From: Natrinema halophilum
GTDB lineage: Archaea > Halobacteriota > Halobacteria > Halobacteriales > Natrialbaceae
Direction of reading: 5' to 3'
DNA: 64,000 bases
Assembly (NCBI RefSeq): GCF_013402815.2
Contig: NZ_CP058601.1
Span: 2,728,001 to 2,792,000 of the forward strand
Positions within the stretch are counted from its first letter, which is position 1, and every line of letters starts with the position of its first letter. A program made the position numbers and the translations under genes. The notes below the pieces were generated by a model, which had not been told where the DNA came from, ran no database searches, and saw only the letters and a program-made list of their open reading frames with translations. Of the stretch, positions 27,276 to 36,091 are shown one piece after another.

Positions 27276-27781
27276 TGCGGCTACTCGAATGTCGATTCGC
27301 GATCGACGACCTCGACTCGTTCGTGGCCACCATCGGCGGGATCGGCGACCGCCACGGCGTGACGGTCCAGGCCTTCGACGCGCGCTACGTCGCCGATCGT
27401 CGCCATCTCGAGCGGGCCACCGAACTTGCCGACCGTGCCATCGAGCGCAGCGAGAACATCGCCCGGGATCGCGCCGTCGAGATCCTGTTGTACGCCGCCG
27501 GTCGCCGGCAAATCGACCAGGCGCTCGAGATGGGCGTACGCGTTGGCGACATTCGAGCGGTCGTCCTCGTCGATGGAGATACCGACGAGGACGAGGAAAG
27601 TGCTCTCGAGGCGATCGAGGCACTGGACGCGTGCGTCGAGCGAGAAGCGACGCTGGAGCCCGAAGATACGGAGACGCTGTGTGGCTTCTTCCACATCACC
27701 GATTCCGAGCGGGCGGCCACCGACGCGCCGTTGTCGGCGCTGGTTCGCGAGCGGGTCGCGCTGCTCGAGGTCGAGAAGTAG
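27275..27781 (+). CDS. cgi121: KEOPS complex subunit Cgi121
   Basis: 168 aa with a GTG start that shares a base with the hel308 stop (TAGTG), so the two are translationally coupled. The sequence MRLLECRFAIDD, the Cgi121 core ATELADRAIERSENIARDRA, VEILLYAAGRRQIDQALEMG and GFFHITDSERAAT are typical. KEOPS carries out threonylcarbamoyl transfer to tRNA A37; Cgi121 docks on Bud32 and helps recruit tRNA. Hel308-Cgi121 adjacency is widely seen in haloarchaea. Other KEOPS genes are outside the window. Confidence 0.92.
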   Translation: MRLLECRFAIDDLDSFVATIGGIGDRHGVTVQAFDARYVADRRHLERATELADRAIERSENIARDRAVEILLYAAGRRQIDQALEMGVRVGDIRAVVLVDGDTDEDEESALEAIEALDACVEREATLEPEDTETLCGFFHITDSERAATDAPLSALVRERVALLEVEK

Positions 27782-27856
27782 TCGCCCCGATCGTCCATCC
27801 GTCGACCCGAGACGCCAAGCGCGAGCCGCGGACCCATCGACCGCGCGGACCCACGG

Positions 27857-28663
27857 TCAGTCGTTGGCGGTCCCCTCGAGGCGACCCTCCCTCGCCTCTC
27901 GAAGCCCGTCACAGATCCCTCCCTGGCTCGACATGGAGACCGTCGCGAGCCGCCCTCTCCGGTGGACGAGGTCGAATGTCTCGGCGTCGATCGGGTCGCC
28001 CTCCGGCGTTCGAAACAGGACGTCGGCCGGGTTCGCCACGAGTTCCGTCTCGCGGGCCTTCTCGAGATAGCGCGCCAGAGGGGCCGCCGGAACGACGACA
28101 GCGAAGGCGCGATCGCGAACGGAGACGGCGACGGTCTCGGAGGCGTCGCCGTCGGATTCGAACTGTCGGTCTGGCACCAGCTCGTCTTCCTCGAGGTCGC
28201 GGAGGCGAAAATCGACGATCGCATCCGCATCGAGACCGGCGTCGAGGAGCGTTTCGACCGCGTCGTACTGTCGAGCGACGCGAGCCGTGTCGTCGAGTTC
28301 CGAACGGACCGCGTCGACGTCGCCGTCGGCGTCCGGAAACGCCGCCGCGAACGTGAGCCGCTCGTTCACGCCACGGTTGATCTCCGTCTCGTGCATGTGA
28401 TCGTGGAGCGCGATGCGGGCCGTCTCGACCGTCGGCAGGGACTCGACTTCGTCGCGGGCGTCGACGGCCATCATCCAGGCGAACGCAGGTGAGCACCAGG
28501 CCGTCGGGAGCGTGAGGTGGACGGTGACGTGTCCACCATCGATCTCGATCGCGTCAATGTACTCGAGTGCGACGATCGAGCGGTCGAGTTCCGGATCGGT
28601 GACCCGGTCCAGGCGGTCGCGGACGGCCGCTCGAGTCGGGCCGTCGGAAGTCCGTGCGCTCAT
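27857..28663 (-). CDS. MIP18/DUF59-family iron-sulfur assembly-like protein, amidohydrolase-linked
   Basis: 268 aa from MSARTSDGPTRAAVRDRLDR, ATG overlapping the amidohydrolase stop (TGATG), so coupled translation is likely. The N-terminal 100 residues form a DUF59/MIP18 domain (VTDPELDRSIVALEYIDAIE, HVTVHLTLPTAWCSPAFAWM with the conserved Cys). The remaining part is longer than simple SufT proteins and specific to this subgroup. In actinobacterial binuclear-iron propane/acetone monooxygenase operons the same gene order, amidohydrolase then DUF59, is found. Role here, probably metal-centre maturation, is inferred. Confidence 0.85.
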   Translation of the reverse strand: MSARTSDGPTRAAVRDRLDRVTDPELDRSIVALEYIDAIEIDGGHVTVHLTLPTAWCSPAFAWMMAVDARDEVESLPTVETARIALHDHMHETEINRGVNERLTFAAAFPDADGDVDAVRSELDDTARVARQYDAVETLLDAGLDADAIVDFRLRDLEEDELVPDRQFESDGDASETVAVSVRDRAFAVVVPAAPLARYLEKARETELVANPADVLFRTPEGDPIDAETFDLVHRRGRLATVSMSSQGGICDGLREAREGRLEGTAND

Positions 28664-29727
28664 CAGTCGTCCGCCGGTGCGGGCTCTTCGCTCGCGTAGT
28701 GGTCTTCGAGATCGAACTGCAGGCTGATTTCGTCCTCCCGGAACGCCCGCCGTTTTTCCTCGATGTCGATATCGTAGAGGTCGGCGGCGTTCTCGCCCAT
28801 CACCTTTCTCTTGGTCTCGAGGTCCCATTCGACGCCGTACTCAATGCGGTCTTCCTGCGTGAGTTCGGCTTCGACGACCTCCTCGACGAGCCAGTCGGGG
28901 TTCCAGAGGGCGTAGTCCGAGCCGAAGAGGATGCGGTCCTCGCCGAGCCACCAGAGGAGTTCGGACATGATCTCGGAGAACTTGCCCGGCCGGTTCTGAG
29001 CGAACGGTGCGGCGACAGCCAACCCCCCGTAGACGTTGTTCTCCTGGGCGGCGATCCAGCAGAAGTCGTCGAGGCGAGGCAATCCGACGTGCTCGACGAC
29101 GAAGTTGAGCTCCGGGAACGACGAAGCCGCGTCGTCGATATCGGCGACGTCGAACGCGTCGCGGTTCAGCGGTCGAATCGTCGGCCCCTTGTGCGCGTGG
29201 ATGTTCTCGATGCCGAGTTCGGAACACTTCTCGAGGAACTCGAAGGCCTCTTCATCGTCGAGTCGCCAGCCCTTCGAGTCGCCGCGCCACTCGGCGGTGT
29301 AGAGTTTGACGCCGGGTATCCGGTACTCGTCGTGGAGTTCCTCGAGGTACTCGAGGCCCTCGTCACCGTCACGCGGATCGAAGGTACCGTTGAGGACGAA
29401 TCGCTCGGGATGTTCGGTCGCGAGTTCGGCGTTCTGCTCGGTGGTATTGAACCCCTCCGTGTAGAAGTCGGTGAGGTACGTCGGCTGAAAGATCGCCATG
29501 TCCGCGGCGGCGTTGCCGAACAGGTCCTCGACCATCCGGTCGGCACCGTACCTGCGATACTCGTCGATGCTCCACTGCCGTTCCTCCGGCGTGAACGTCG
29601 TATGATAATCGTAAAAACACTGAATGAACTCCTCCCCACCCTGGTGTTTGATGTTCTCTTCCGTGGCGTCCCACAGGTGGACGTGCCCGTCGATTACGAA
29701 TATCTCCTCTCCGTTGTACTGATACAT
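28663..29727 (-). CDS. Amidohydrolase-family protein of the monooxygenase-operon type
   Basis: 354 aa from MYQYNGEEIFVIDGHVHLWD at 29727; the ATG ten codons upstream is less like relatives. It is a TIM-barrel metal-dependent hydrolase (amidohydrolase 2) with the HxH motif GHVHLWD, the segment IHAHKGPTIRP, FVVEHVGLPR and the metal Asp in ILFGSDYALWNPDWL. Close relatives known from mycobacterial mimABCD and Gordonia/Rhodococcus prm clusters have the same N-terminal MY-x-G-x-x-x-F-(I/V)-D start. There they are thought to aid monooxygenase maturation or use; the reaction is unproven. First gene of an operon with the DUF59 gene. Confidence 0.85.
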   Translation of the reverse strand: MYQYNGEEIFVIDGHVHLWDATEENIKHQGGEEFIQCFYDYHTTFTPEERQWSIDEYRRYGADRMVEDLFGNAAADMAIFQPTYLTDFYTEGFNTTEQNAELATEHPERFVLNGTFDPRDGDEGLEYLEELHDEYRIPGVKLYTAEWRGDSKGWRLDDEEAFEFLEKCSELGIENIHAHKGPTIRPLNRDAFDVADIDDAASSFPELNFVVEHVGLPRLDDFCWIAAQENNVYGGLAVAAPFAQNRPGKFSEIMSELLWWLGEDRILFGSDYALWNPDWLVEEVVEAELTQEDRIEYGVEWDLETKRKVMGENAADLYDIDIEEKRRAFREDEISLQFDLEDHYASEEPAPADD

Positions 29728-29909
29728 CCCACATTGTGTATTGTTATCATAGATCATTACTCTTTTTCAGACACATCCGAATTTCCCGCTTGAATTAGTT
29801 TCCAGCACCAATATTGGCGTTTACAGATTATGTGTAAATATAAATACATTCGCACACGGCGATGGTCGTGGGGAATATTATCACGATTGGGGGCGAACTG
29901 TAACGTACC
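29728..29909. promoter_or_regulatory. Divergent promoter region with the palindrome CCAATATTGG
   Basis: This 182-bp AT-rich region separates the amidohydrolase operon (minus) from the alcohol dehydrogenase (plus). A perfect 10-bp palindrome CCAATATTGG at 29808-29817 and the AT-rich run GTAAATATAAATAC at 29832-29845 mark likely regulator and TATA sites. The shared region suggests that both sides respond to one regulator. Confidence 0.45.
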
Positions 29910-30953
29910 ATGCAAGCAGCCAGACTCCACGAGTACACCGACGAGATGGACGAGGCGCTCTCGATCGACGAAGTTGACCGGCCGAACCTCGATCGATCCG
30001 ATCAGGTACTGGTCGAGGTCGAAGGCGCAGGGTGGTGTCAAACCGATAACCACATCATCGAGGGGATGTGGACCGACTACGCACCGCAAGATCTGCCGAT
30101 GACGCTGGGCCACGAGAATGCGGGTATCGTCGCCGAGACCGGCGACGAGGTGTCGCTGGTCGAGGAAGGCGATCCAGTGATCTGCCACCCCGTACAGACC
30201 TGCGGTATCTGTCGGCCCTGTCGGCTCGGCGAGGACATGTACTGCGAGAACAGCGCGTTCAATGGACTCACCACCGACGGTGGCTTCGCCGAATACCTCC
30301 AGACCAACGAGCGCGCGGTGATCCCCCTGCCCGACGGCGTCGACCCGACCGATATCGCGCCCCACGCCGACGCGGGAATCACGGCCTACCACGCCGTGAA
30401 GAAAGCGGTCGACGAACTGAATCCCGGAGATACGTGCGTCGTCATCGGCGTCGGCGGACTCGGCCACATCGGCCTGCAGTGTCTCGAGGCGATGAGCGCC
30501 GCAGAGATCGTCGCCGTCGACATCAAGGACGAAGCGCTCGAGTTGGCTGAAGACCTGGGCGCTCGACACACCGTCAACTCCGCGGAAGAGGACCTCGCCG
30601 ACGTCATCACGGACCTGACTGATGACGAGGGTGCTCAGCAGGTCGTCGACTTCGTCGGCGGCGACGAGACGACCGGGACGGCGCCCGAGATCGTCGCCGC
30701 CGGCGGTGATCACCACGTCGTCGGCTACGGCGGCCACATCCACGAACCCAGCCAGGCGCTGGTCAACGGCGAGTTCTCGTTCCGCGGAACGCTCGTCGGC
30801 AAGTACGCGGAACTACAGGAACTCGTCGCGCTCGTCGACCGCGGCGACGTCGAACTCCGAACGGAGCGCCACGAGCTCGATGACATCAACACGGTCGCGG
30901 AGCGCCTCGAGCACAACGAAATCGAGGGTCGTGCGGTCGTTCTCCCGCCCTGA
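29910..30953 (+). CDS. Zinc-dependent NAD(P) alcohol dehydrogenase (medium chain)
   Basis: 347 aa from MQAARLHEYTDEMDEALSID. Catalytic zinc ligands are Cys43 (AGWCQTDNH) and His68-Glu69 (LGHENAG). Structural zinc cysteines are C98, C101, C104 and C112 (CGICRPCRLGEDMYC). The Rossmann motif is VIGVGGLGHIG. The enzyme oxidises alcohols or reduces carbonyls in the cytoplasm. Its divergent pairing with the amidohydrolase-DUF59 operon reproduces the actinobacterial propane/acetone monooxygenase set, where the dehydrogenase oxidises the product alcohol. A secondary alcohol substrate is therefore possible but not shown. Confidence 0.93.
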   Translation: MQAARLHEYTDEMDEALSIDEVDRPNLDRSDQVLVEVEGAGWCQTDNHIIEGMWTDYAPQDLPMTLGHENAGIVAETGDEVSLVEEGDPVICHPVQTCGICRPCRLGEDMYCENSAFNGLTTDGGFAEYLQTNERAVIPLPDGVDPTDIAPHADAGITAYHAVKKAVDELNPGDTCVVIGVGGLGHIGLQCLEAMSAAEIVAVDIKDEALELAEDLGARHTVNSAEEDLADVITDLTDDEGAQQVVDFVGGDETTGTAPEIVAAGGDHHVVGYGGHIHEPSQALVNGEFSFRGTLVGKYAELQELVALVDRGDVELRTERHELDDINTVAERLEHNEIEGRAVVLPP

Positions 30954-31080
30954 CCGCCGCAAGCAGGTCGGTAGATGGGAACAGCGGGGCCGGGGGCACG
31001 GGTGGTCACGGTCAGCTCCCACGGGCACAGGCGGTCGGAATCAGCACTATCCTCTTGTGTACGCCTACAGTACGACCGGC

Positions 31081-32460
31081 ATGGCCACCCTCGAGGAACC
31101 CCTCGAAATCGGCGACGTGACGGTCCCCAATCGGCTCTATCGCGCGCCGCTGCTCGAGTGTGCGGGCAACGGCCCCGACGCGGTCGAGACGCTGATCGAG
31201 GATCTCGAGCCCGCTGCGGAATCGGGCGTCGGACTCATCTGCCAGGGGGCGACGATCGTTCGTGGCGACGGCGGATGCGCCGCACCGGGGATGACCCGCG
31301 TCCACGACCCCGAATTCGTCGCCCGACTCTCGCGGCTGACCGACCGAATCCACGATCACGGGAGCCGGATTTTCATCCAGCTCGAACACGGCGGTCTCCG
31401 GAGCATGGAAACGTGGCACGCCGAGTACCGGAGCGAACACCCGGACCTGGAGCAACTCGCCGTGTCCGACCCGCCGTGGCAGCTGCGATTGCTCGATCGA
31501 ATCGGGTTTCTCGAGTACGATCCGCACGTCCTCACGACCGCGGAGGTGTACGAGCTAGCGACCGATTTCGGCCGTGCGGCGGCTCGAGCCGTCGGCGCGG
31601 GCTACGACGGCGTTCACCTCGCCGGGGCCAACATGGGGATCGTCCAGCAGTTCCTGTCGCCGTTTTACAACCGGCGAGACGACGAGTTCGGTGGGTCGCC
31701 CGAAGCGCGCCTCGAGTTCCTCGCGGTCGTTCACGACGAGATTCGAGATCGGGCGGGCGAGGTCCCGCTGATGACCAAGGTCCCGGCAGAAACGCCGGCA
31801 CCGCCCGCGCCCGTGGTTCGACGGAAGCTCTCGCTCGAGGACGGCGTCGAAATCGCCCGTCGACTCGAGCGGATCGGCTACGACGCGGTGGTTCCCGTCC
31901 AGACGTCGGTCGTCTGGGACATGAGCATCGTCCGCGGAGAGTATCCCGACCACGCCTGGGACAACGAGGCGCTGCACGAGGAGTACGACGCCGCGTTCGG
32001 CGGCTCGACTCGCAGACGACTCGTCGCCCTGGCGAACCGGGTCCAGTCGCTCCAGTACGATTTCGAGCCGGCGTGGAACGAGGATTTCTGTCGGCGGGTT
32101 CGCGAACGACTGTCGATCCCGGTCCTCGCCGAAGGTGGGATCCGCGGGCGGGAAGAAATGGATCGGCTGCTCGGCTCGAGCGGCGAGCCCGAGGCCAGCA
32201 CCGTGAGCGGCGCGACCGACGACGGACCTGCCTGCGACATGGTCGGCATGGCCCGGCCGTTCTACGCCGAGCCGCGACTTGGTGCGCGATTGCTCGAGAG
32301 TGAGTCGACGGGCGACGATCCGCGCGTTATCTGCGAGAGCTGCAATAACTGTACGGTCCCACAGGTGACGGGTGCGCCGGGAATCTGCCGGACCCCCGAC
32401 GTGCTCCGAAAACGGCGCGAACTCGAACACGCAGGCGCCTACGACCGAACCGAGCCGTAG
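31081..32460 (+). CDS. Old-yellow-enzyme family FMN oxidoreductase
   Basis: 459 aa from MATLEEPLEIGDVTVPNRLY. The TIM-barrel features are VPNRLYRAPLLE, FIQLEHGGL, GYDGVHLAGANMGIVQQFLS, the family turn YNRRDDEFGGSPEARLEFL, and VLAEGGIRGREEMDRLL. It ends with a cysteine pair region CESCNNCTVPQ and PGICRTP, as in 2,4-dienoyl-CoA-reductase-type members that bind a 4Fe-4S cluster, but without their C-terminal FAD/NAD domains. It is codirectional with the alcohol dehydrogenase 127 bp upstream and may share its physiological role; the substrate is unknown. Confidence 0.88.
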   Translation: MATLEEPLEIGDVTVPNRLYRAPLLECAGNGPDAVETLIEDLEPAAESGVGLICQGATIVRGDGGCAAPGMTRVHDPEFVARLSRLTDRIHDHGSRIFIQLEHGGLRSMETWHAEYRSEHPDLEQLAVSDPPWQLRLLDRIGFLEYDPHVLTTAEVYELATDFGRAAARAVGAGYDGVHLAGANMGIVQQFLSPFYNRRDDEFGGSPEARLEFLAVVHDEIRDRAGEVPLMTKVPAETPAPPAPVVRRKLSLEDGVEIARRLERIGYDAVVPVQTSVVWDMSIVRGEYPDHAWDNEALHEEYDAAFGGSTRRRLVALANRVQSLQYDFEPAWNEDFCRRVRERLSIPVLAEGGIRGREEMDRLLGSSGEPEASTVSGATDDGPACDMVGMARPFYAEPRLGARLLESESTGDDPRVICESCNNCTVPQVTGAPGICRTPDVLRKRRELEHAGAYDRTEP

Positions 32461-32487
32461 AAACGCAGGCCGTGATAGTGGCGGGCG

Positions 32488-33249
32488 TCAGTTCTGTGCC
32501 GACGTGAGAGTGCCACTCGTCAACTCCTCGAGCGTTCCCTCGACCGTATAGTCGGGTGCTTCGACTCTGAACCGGGAGTCGGTCGACCCGGCGTAGTGGA
32601 GTTGCATGGTGTAGGTGCCGTCGTCTGTAATCGGGGCTGCTTCGAGACGTTCAGCGTCGATTTGCTCGAGCCTGACCATCTTGCCCACGTAGGCGGGGTC
32701 GGACTGGCCTTTGATCTCGTACGTAGCACGATCCGACGAAACTTCCGAGCCTTCGAGAGGATAGTCGCGGTCGATCCAGGCACCGAAACCTTCGTTGATT
32801 GCGTACACTTCTTCGTAGCCGTTGTTTATCAGCGCAGCGGCACGGAGCCCGGAAAGATGGTGGGGACAGCCGCAGTAGGTCACTATTCGATCGCTTTTGG
32901 ACCAGTCAGCAACCGGATCGTCGTCTGGTGTGTAAGGCGGTGCAGTGCTTAGTACCGCACCGGCGATATGGGACTTCTCGTACTGTGATGATCCGCGAGC
33001 ATCGGCGACTCTGGCTTCCTGTCGTTGGTACCAGTAAAAGACGTCGTCGATTGGTGCAAGCGGAACATCGACACCGTCGAATTTCTGTGTCTTATATGCA
33101 CCAGTGTCGATCGATCGCTTTTCGGGAACCGTCTCTGGTTTCGGGCCGTAGCCATCTAAATCATTGCCGTTAGAATTTCCGCCAAGACAACCGGCAACCC
33201 CGCCGAGTACACCCGTCCCGGTGATAGCGAGGAACGTCCGTCGGTTCAT
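32488..33249 (-). CDS. Tat lipoprotein with rhodanese-like domain
   Basis: 253 aa from MNRRTFLAITGTGVLGGVAG at 33249, with twin arginines and lipobox GVAGC (Cys21). The rhodanese domain spans about residues 65-170: VADARGSSQYEKSHIAGAVL (substrate-entry motif), active loop VTYCGCPHHLSGLRA with Cys126 and Cys128, and GYEEVYAINEGFGAWIDRDY. A C-terminal domain of about 80 residues follows with no recognised family. It should sit on the outer face of the membrane, lipid-anchored. It may handle sulfur transfer or redox of exported proteins; the partner is unknown. It is convergent with the OYE gene. Confidence 0.9.
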   Translation of the reverse strand: MNRRTFLAITGTGVLGGVAGCLGGNSNGNDLDGYGPKPETVPEKRSIDTGAYKTQKFDGVDVPLAPIDDVFYWYQRQEARVADARGSSQYEKSHIAGAVLSTAPPYTPDDDPVADWSKSDRIVTYCGCPHHLSGLRAAALINNGYEEVYAINEGFGAWIDRDYPLEGSEVSSDRATYEIKGQSDPAYVGKMVRLEQIDAERLEAAPITDDGTYTMQLHYAGSTDSRFRVEAPDYTVEGTLEELTSGTLTSAQN

Positions 33250-33377
33250 ACTTTGAGTGTAATGACGACGGAAAGATATGGTTTCTGGTGACTCGTTTCC
33301 CACCGACCACCCCCTCGTTTCAACTGGAAATCAGGAGGCTGTAGGGGGAATCGGCTCGAGTCGAAATCGCAGAGAAG

Positions 33378-33450
33378 TAGTCCATGCTGGATTCGAACCA
33401 GCGTCGAAGCCCCCAGAAGGCTTCAGGATTGGCCACTACCCTAATGGACT
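33378..33450 (-). tRNA. tRNA-Gln (anticodon CTG)
   Basis: The minus-strand 73-nt sequence folds as a cloverleaf. The acceptor AGTCCAT pairs with ATGGACT plus discriminator A, the anticodon arm AAGCC / TTCTGGG / GGCTT gives anticodon CTG, and the T-arm is GCTGG TTCGAAT CCAGC. No CCA is encoded. The D-arm contains GGGTAGTGGCCAATCC. No intron is present. Confidence 0.95.
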
Positions 33451-33584
33451 TGTCATGAATCGCCGGCTTCTACCACCGACGGTATACCAATCAGTAGACG
33501 ACGTTTGTATTAGAGTGTTACGAACTCGAGTGCGAATCGGGTTCTCTCGAGGCCCTGAAGTCTGTCGCCCTGTTGCGGTATATA

Positions 33585-34398
33585 TCAGCGCATCAATTCC
33601 ACACGGTGTACCTTTCGGTGGCAGTTTGCACAAAGTACCCGGCATCGTTCGATTTCGGTTTGAATGCGATCTTTCGCCTGAGCGTTCGAAAGCAGTTCCG
33701 CCACGGTTGGTTCTTTTGTATCACTATGGTAATAGAAACCCAGACAGGCAGGGTCGGATTCTGCACACGTGTCGCACCCCTCAGCACGTTTGTGATCGAA
33801 GACCCATCGTCTGCGTTTCCGGTTCGGTTGCGTCGAATGATGCTTCCGATGGCAGTTTGCGCACAACACCTCACATTTTGCCATCTCATCACGAAATGCT
33901 TCCTTCCTGTAGCCAATCACGAAGTGCTTCCTTCCCGTAGCCAAAGGTGACCATTCATCCGACGGCCATTTTCTTCGCCGATTCGTCGACGTGATGGAAA
34001 TCTAAACACGCGAGAGCATCGACACCACACTGTGAACAACCCTGTTGTTGCATTCGTTCGTTTACCCAAGACCGGAGACGAGATCGGCGGAGCAACGTCC
34101 GTTCTGTATTGTGATCGACATTTCGATACTGCCACCGCTGATCGACCGAAAGCTCGTCCGACGACGTTTCCGGGGGGAATTCAATGTCGTCCGGTTTCGG
34201 AGCAACTCGTGGCCCCCTCGAATACGAGGTCTCCAGTCCAACCATCTCTTTTGCATCGTTCCACCCTCCACAGGCACGGAGTATCGTCCCCGAAACAGGC
34301 GTCAACTCTAGCTCCTCGTACTGCGCTTTCGTCGGCGATTCGCCAAGTCGCTCGGCGGCCTCGAGTAAGGCCTCGAGACACTCGTCTTCGGTAGCCAC
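33585..34398 (-). pseudogene. HNH endonuclease with homing-type repeat, broken by a stop codon and a 28-bp duplication
   Basis: The minus-strand frame starts at 34398 (MATEDECLEALLEAAERLGE) with a helix-turn-helix-like homing-endonuclease-associated repeat (LGESPTKAQYEELEL, ILRACGGWNDAKEMVGL). It then carries the first half of an HNH zinc site (CSQCGVDALACLDFHHVDES). An in-frame TGA at 33955-33957 is followed by MVTFGYGKEALRD. The frame is then lost at a 28-bp direct duplication. Removing one copy restores REEMAKCEV-type continuity (LRDEMAKCEVLCANCHRKHH). A second, degenerate CxxC...CANCHRKVH unit ends the gene. The original product would be a double-HNH nuclease; two lesions make it inactive. 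It lies 134 bp from tRNA-Gln. Confidence 0.82.
33889..33944. repeat. 28-bp tandem duplication inside the HNH gene
   Basis: Copies at 33889-33916 and 33917-33944 differ at only two positions. 28 is not divisible by three, so the duplication shifts the frame by one. With a single copy, the zinc-site halves would be in one frame apart from the separate TGA at 33955. Confidence 0.95.
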
Positions 34399-34499
34399 AC
34401 CGCCGTTCGCATCGCTATCACAGATAAACGCACGGGCGGACCCGGCGACCCCGAACCCGAACCGACATCCATTTTCCCCTCTCCCGCGCAGGGTCGAGT

Positions 34500-35090
34500 A
34501 TGTACGTCGGACGATTCGTCGTCGTCGGCCCAGCAGTCGGGGCGTACCGCGTATCCTCGCGATCGTTCCCGAACCGAGAGATCACCGCTCGAGACGAGGC
34601 GCTCACCGTGGGTCCCACGGCCGACGCGCCGGCAACGGACAACCCGTACGTCTCGTACAACTGCCTGCGGGTGGTCGAGACACCGACGGGCGAGACGGCC
34701 GCGTTCGGCAACGGCTCGCACGTCGATCCGATCGCGGAGAAACTCGAACTGGGCTATCCCGCCCGCGACGCGCTGGCTGAAAGTCTGCTGGCGCTGGATT
34801 ACGAGAAGGACGACTACGATACGCCCCGAATCGCGGCGACGATCGGCGGCGACGGCGAGGCCCTGATCGGCACGGTTCGGAAAGACGCGTTGCTCGTCGA
34901 GACGGTCGACGAACCGACACTGGTCGCGACCTACGAGAAGAACGCCCCCGAACCGATCGACTTCGGCGCCGACGACGCCGAAGCAGCCGCGAGCGAAGCG
35001 TACGATCTCGAGTTCGAGCACGCCGTCTGTGCGGCCGGCGTCGCCCGCACTGACGACGCGTTCGAAACGGCCATCGAGAACGGAGACTGA
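34500..35090 (+). CDS. purO: Archaeal IMP cyclohydrolase PurO
   Basis: 196 aa from [10 protein letters not shown]. Family features include [23 protein letters not shown] and [14 protein letters not shown], typical of the archaeal-specific PurO that closes FAICAR to IMP, the final step of purine synthesis, in place of the PurH domain. It is monocistronic, divergent from the HNH pseudogene. Confidence 0.94.
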   Translation: MYVGRFVVVGPAVGAYRVSSRSFPNREITARDEALTVGPTADAPATDNPYVSYNCLRVVETPTGETAAFGNGSHVDPIAEKLELGYPARDALAESLLALDYEKDDYDTPRIAATIGGDGEALIGTVRKDALLVETVDEPTLVATYEKNAPEPIDFGADDAEAAASEAYDLEFEHAVCAAGVARTDDAFETAIENGD

Positions 35091-35305
35091 TAGACGCGGC
35101 GTTCGGTTCGACCGCGAGCCAGGCCAGTCCGCGCGAGTAGACGGTTCGATTCCGGCGGGGGAGTACTGGCTATGCAGGGAACCGCATATCGGGCCGTTCT
35201 CTGCGGTCTGCGAGGATGGTGGTGCTGATTTCCGCCTCTGAACGATGGCCTGGCACCGATTTGGAGGACCCGAACCCGTTGCTCGACCGACGGGGTGTTC
35301 TCGAG

Positions 35306-36091
35306 TTACTCCGGCTTCGACACGAGGTACAGAAACGCCGTGAGACTGAACAGTGTTTCCCCGTTCCGATCCCGTTCACGGAGGTCCTCACCCCACGCCT
35401 GTGGCGTTTCCGTGTCGAACTCGTCGTGTTCCGTGGCGTACGAACGGAGTATCCCTCGCATGTATCCCGCGAACGTGTCCTCGAGTTCGGTTTCGACGAT
35501 CGTAAACGGCGCGACCCGATCGACGGAGAGACCGGCGCTCCGAAGCGGCGAGCGAAGGTCGGAGCCTAGATGCGGTCGCGGACAGTGATCCGCCCATGCG
35601 TCGGCGACGCGCCTCGAGCGCTCTCTATCCGCGGCGTTCCAGACGAGAGAATCCCAGTCGGTCGCGTAGACGGCGGCTCGACCGCCGGGTCGGAGGACCC
35701 GCTCGAGTTCCGACAGTGCGGCGTCGAGATCCTCGATGTACTCGAAGACTTGGACCGACGTCGCGGCGTCGAATGCTCCGTCCTCGACCGGCAATTCGGT
35801 GGCCAGTCCGTGTTGTACGGTCACGTTCTCGTGGTCCTCGCATCGCTTCTTCGCGAGGTGTATCATCGGTTCGCTCGCATCGATCGCGTCAACCCGTCCG
35901 TCTGACGTGACTGCATCGGCCAGTTCGACCGGTTCGAACCCGGGTCCACACCCGATCGAGAGGACCCGCTCACCCGGCTGGGGTTCGAGAGTCGTTCTGA
36001 CGAATCTGCGGCGACGTTCGGCTGCATCCGTCTGGTAGAGCGATTCGACGCCCGCTGCTTCTTTCGAATCGAATTCCGTTTTCGTTCCCAT
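35306..36091 (-). CDS. Class I SAM-dependent methyltransferase, UbiE-like
   Basis: 261 aa from MGTKTEFDSKEAAGVESLYQ. SAM-binding motif I is RVLSIGCGPGFEPVELAD; motif II region AIDASEPMIHLAKKR; post motif FDAATSVQVFEYIEDLDAAL; and RVLRPGGRAAVYATDWDSLV. The substrate cannot be deduced. It is monocistronic; upstream 250 bp separates it from the divergent phosphoesterase. Confidence 0.88.
   Translation of the reverse strand: MGTKTEFDSKEAAGVESLYQTDAAERRRRFVRTTLEPQPGERVLSIGCGPGFEPVELADAVTSDGRVDAIDASEPMIHLAKKRCEDHENVTVQHGLATELPVEDGAFDAATSVQVFEYIEDLDAALSELERVLRPGGRAAVYATDWDSLVWNAADRERSRRVADAWADHCPRPHLGSDLRSPLRSAGLSVDRVAPFTIVETELEDTFAGYMRGILRSYATEHDEFDTETPQAWGEDLRERDRNGETLFSLTAFLYLVSKPE

Noticed and set aside
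33378-34398. Integrated element at tRNA-Gln with attachment sites
   Set aside because: The HNH remnant lies beside the tRNA, but I found no integrase gene or direct repeat of the tRNA 3' end in the flanking sequence.
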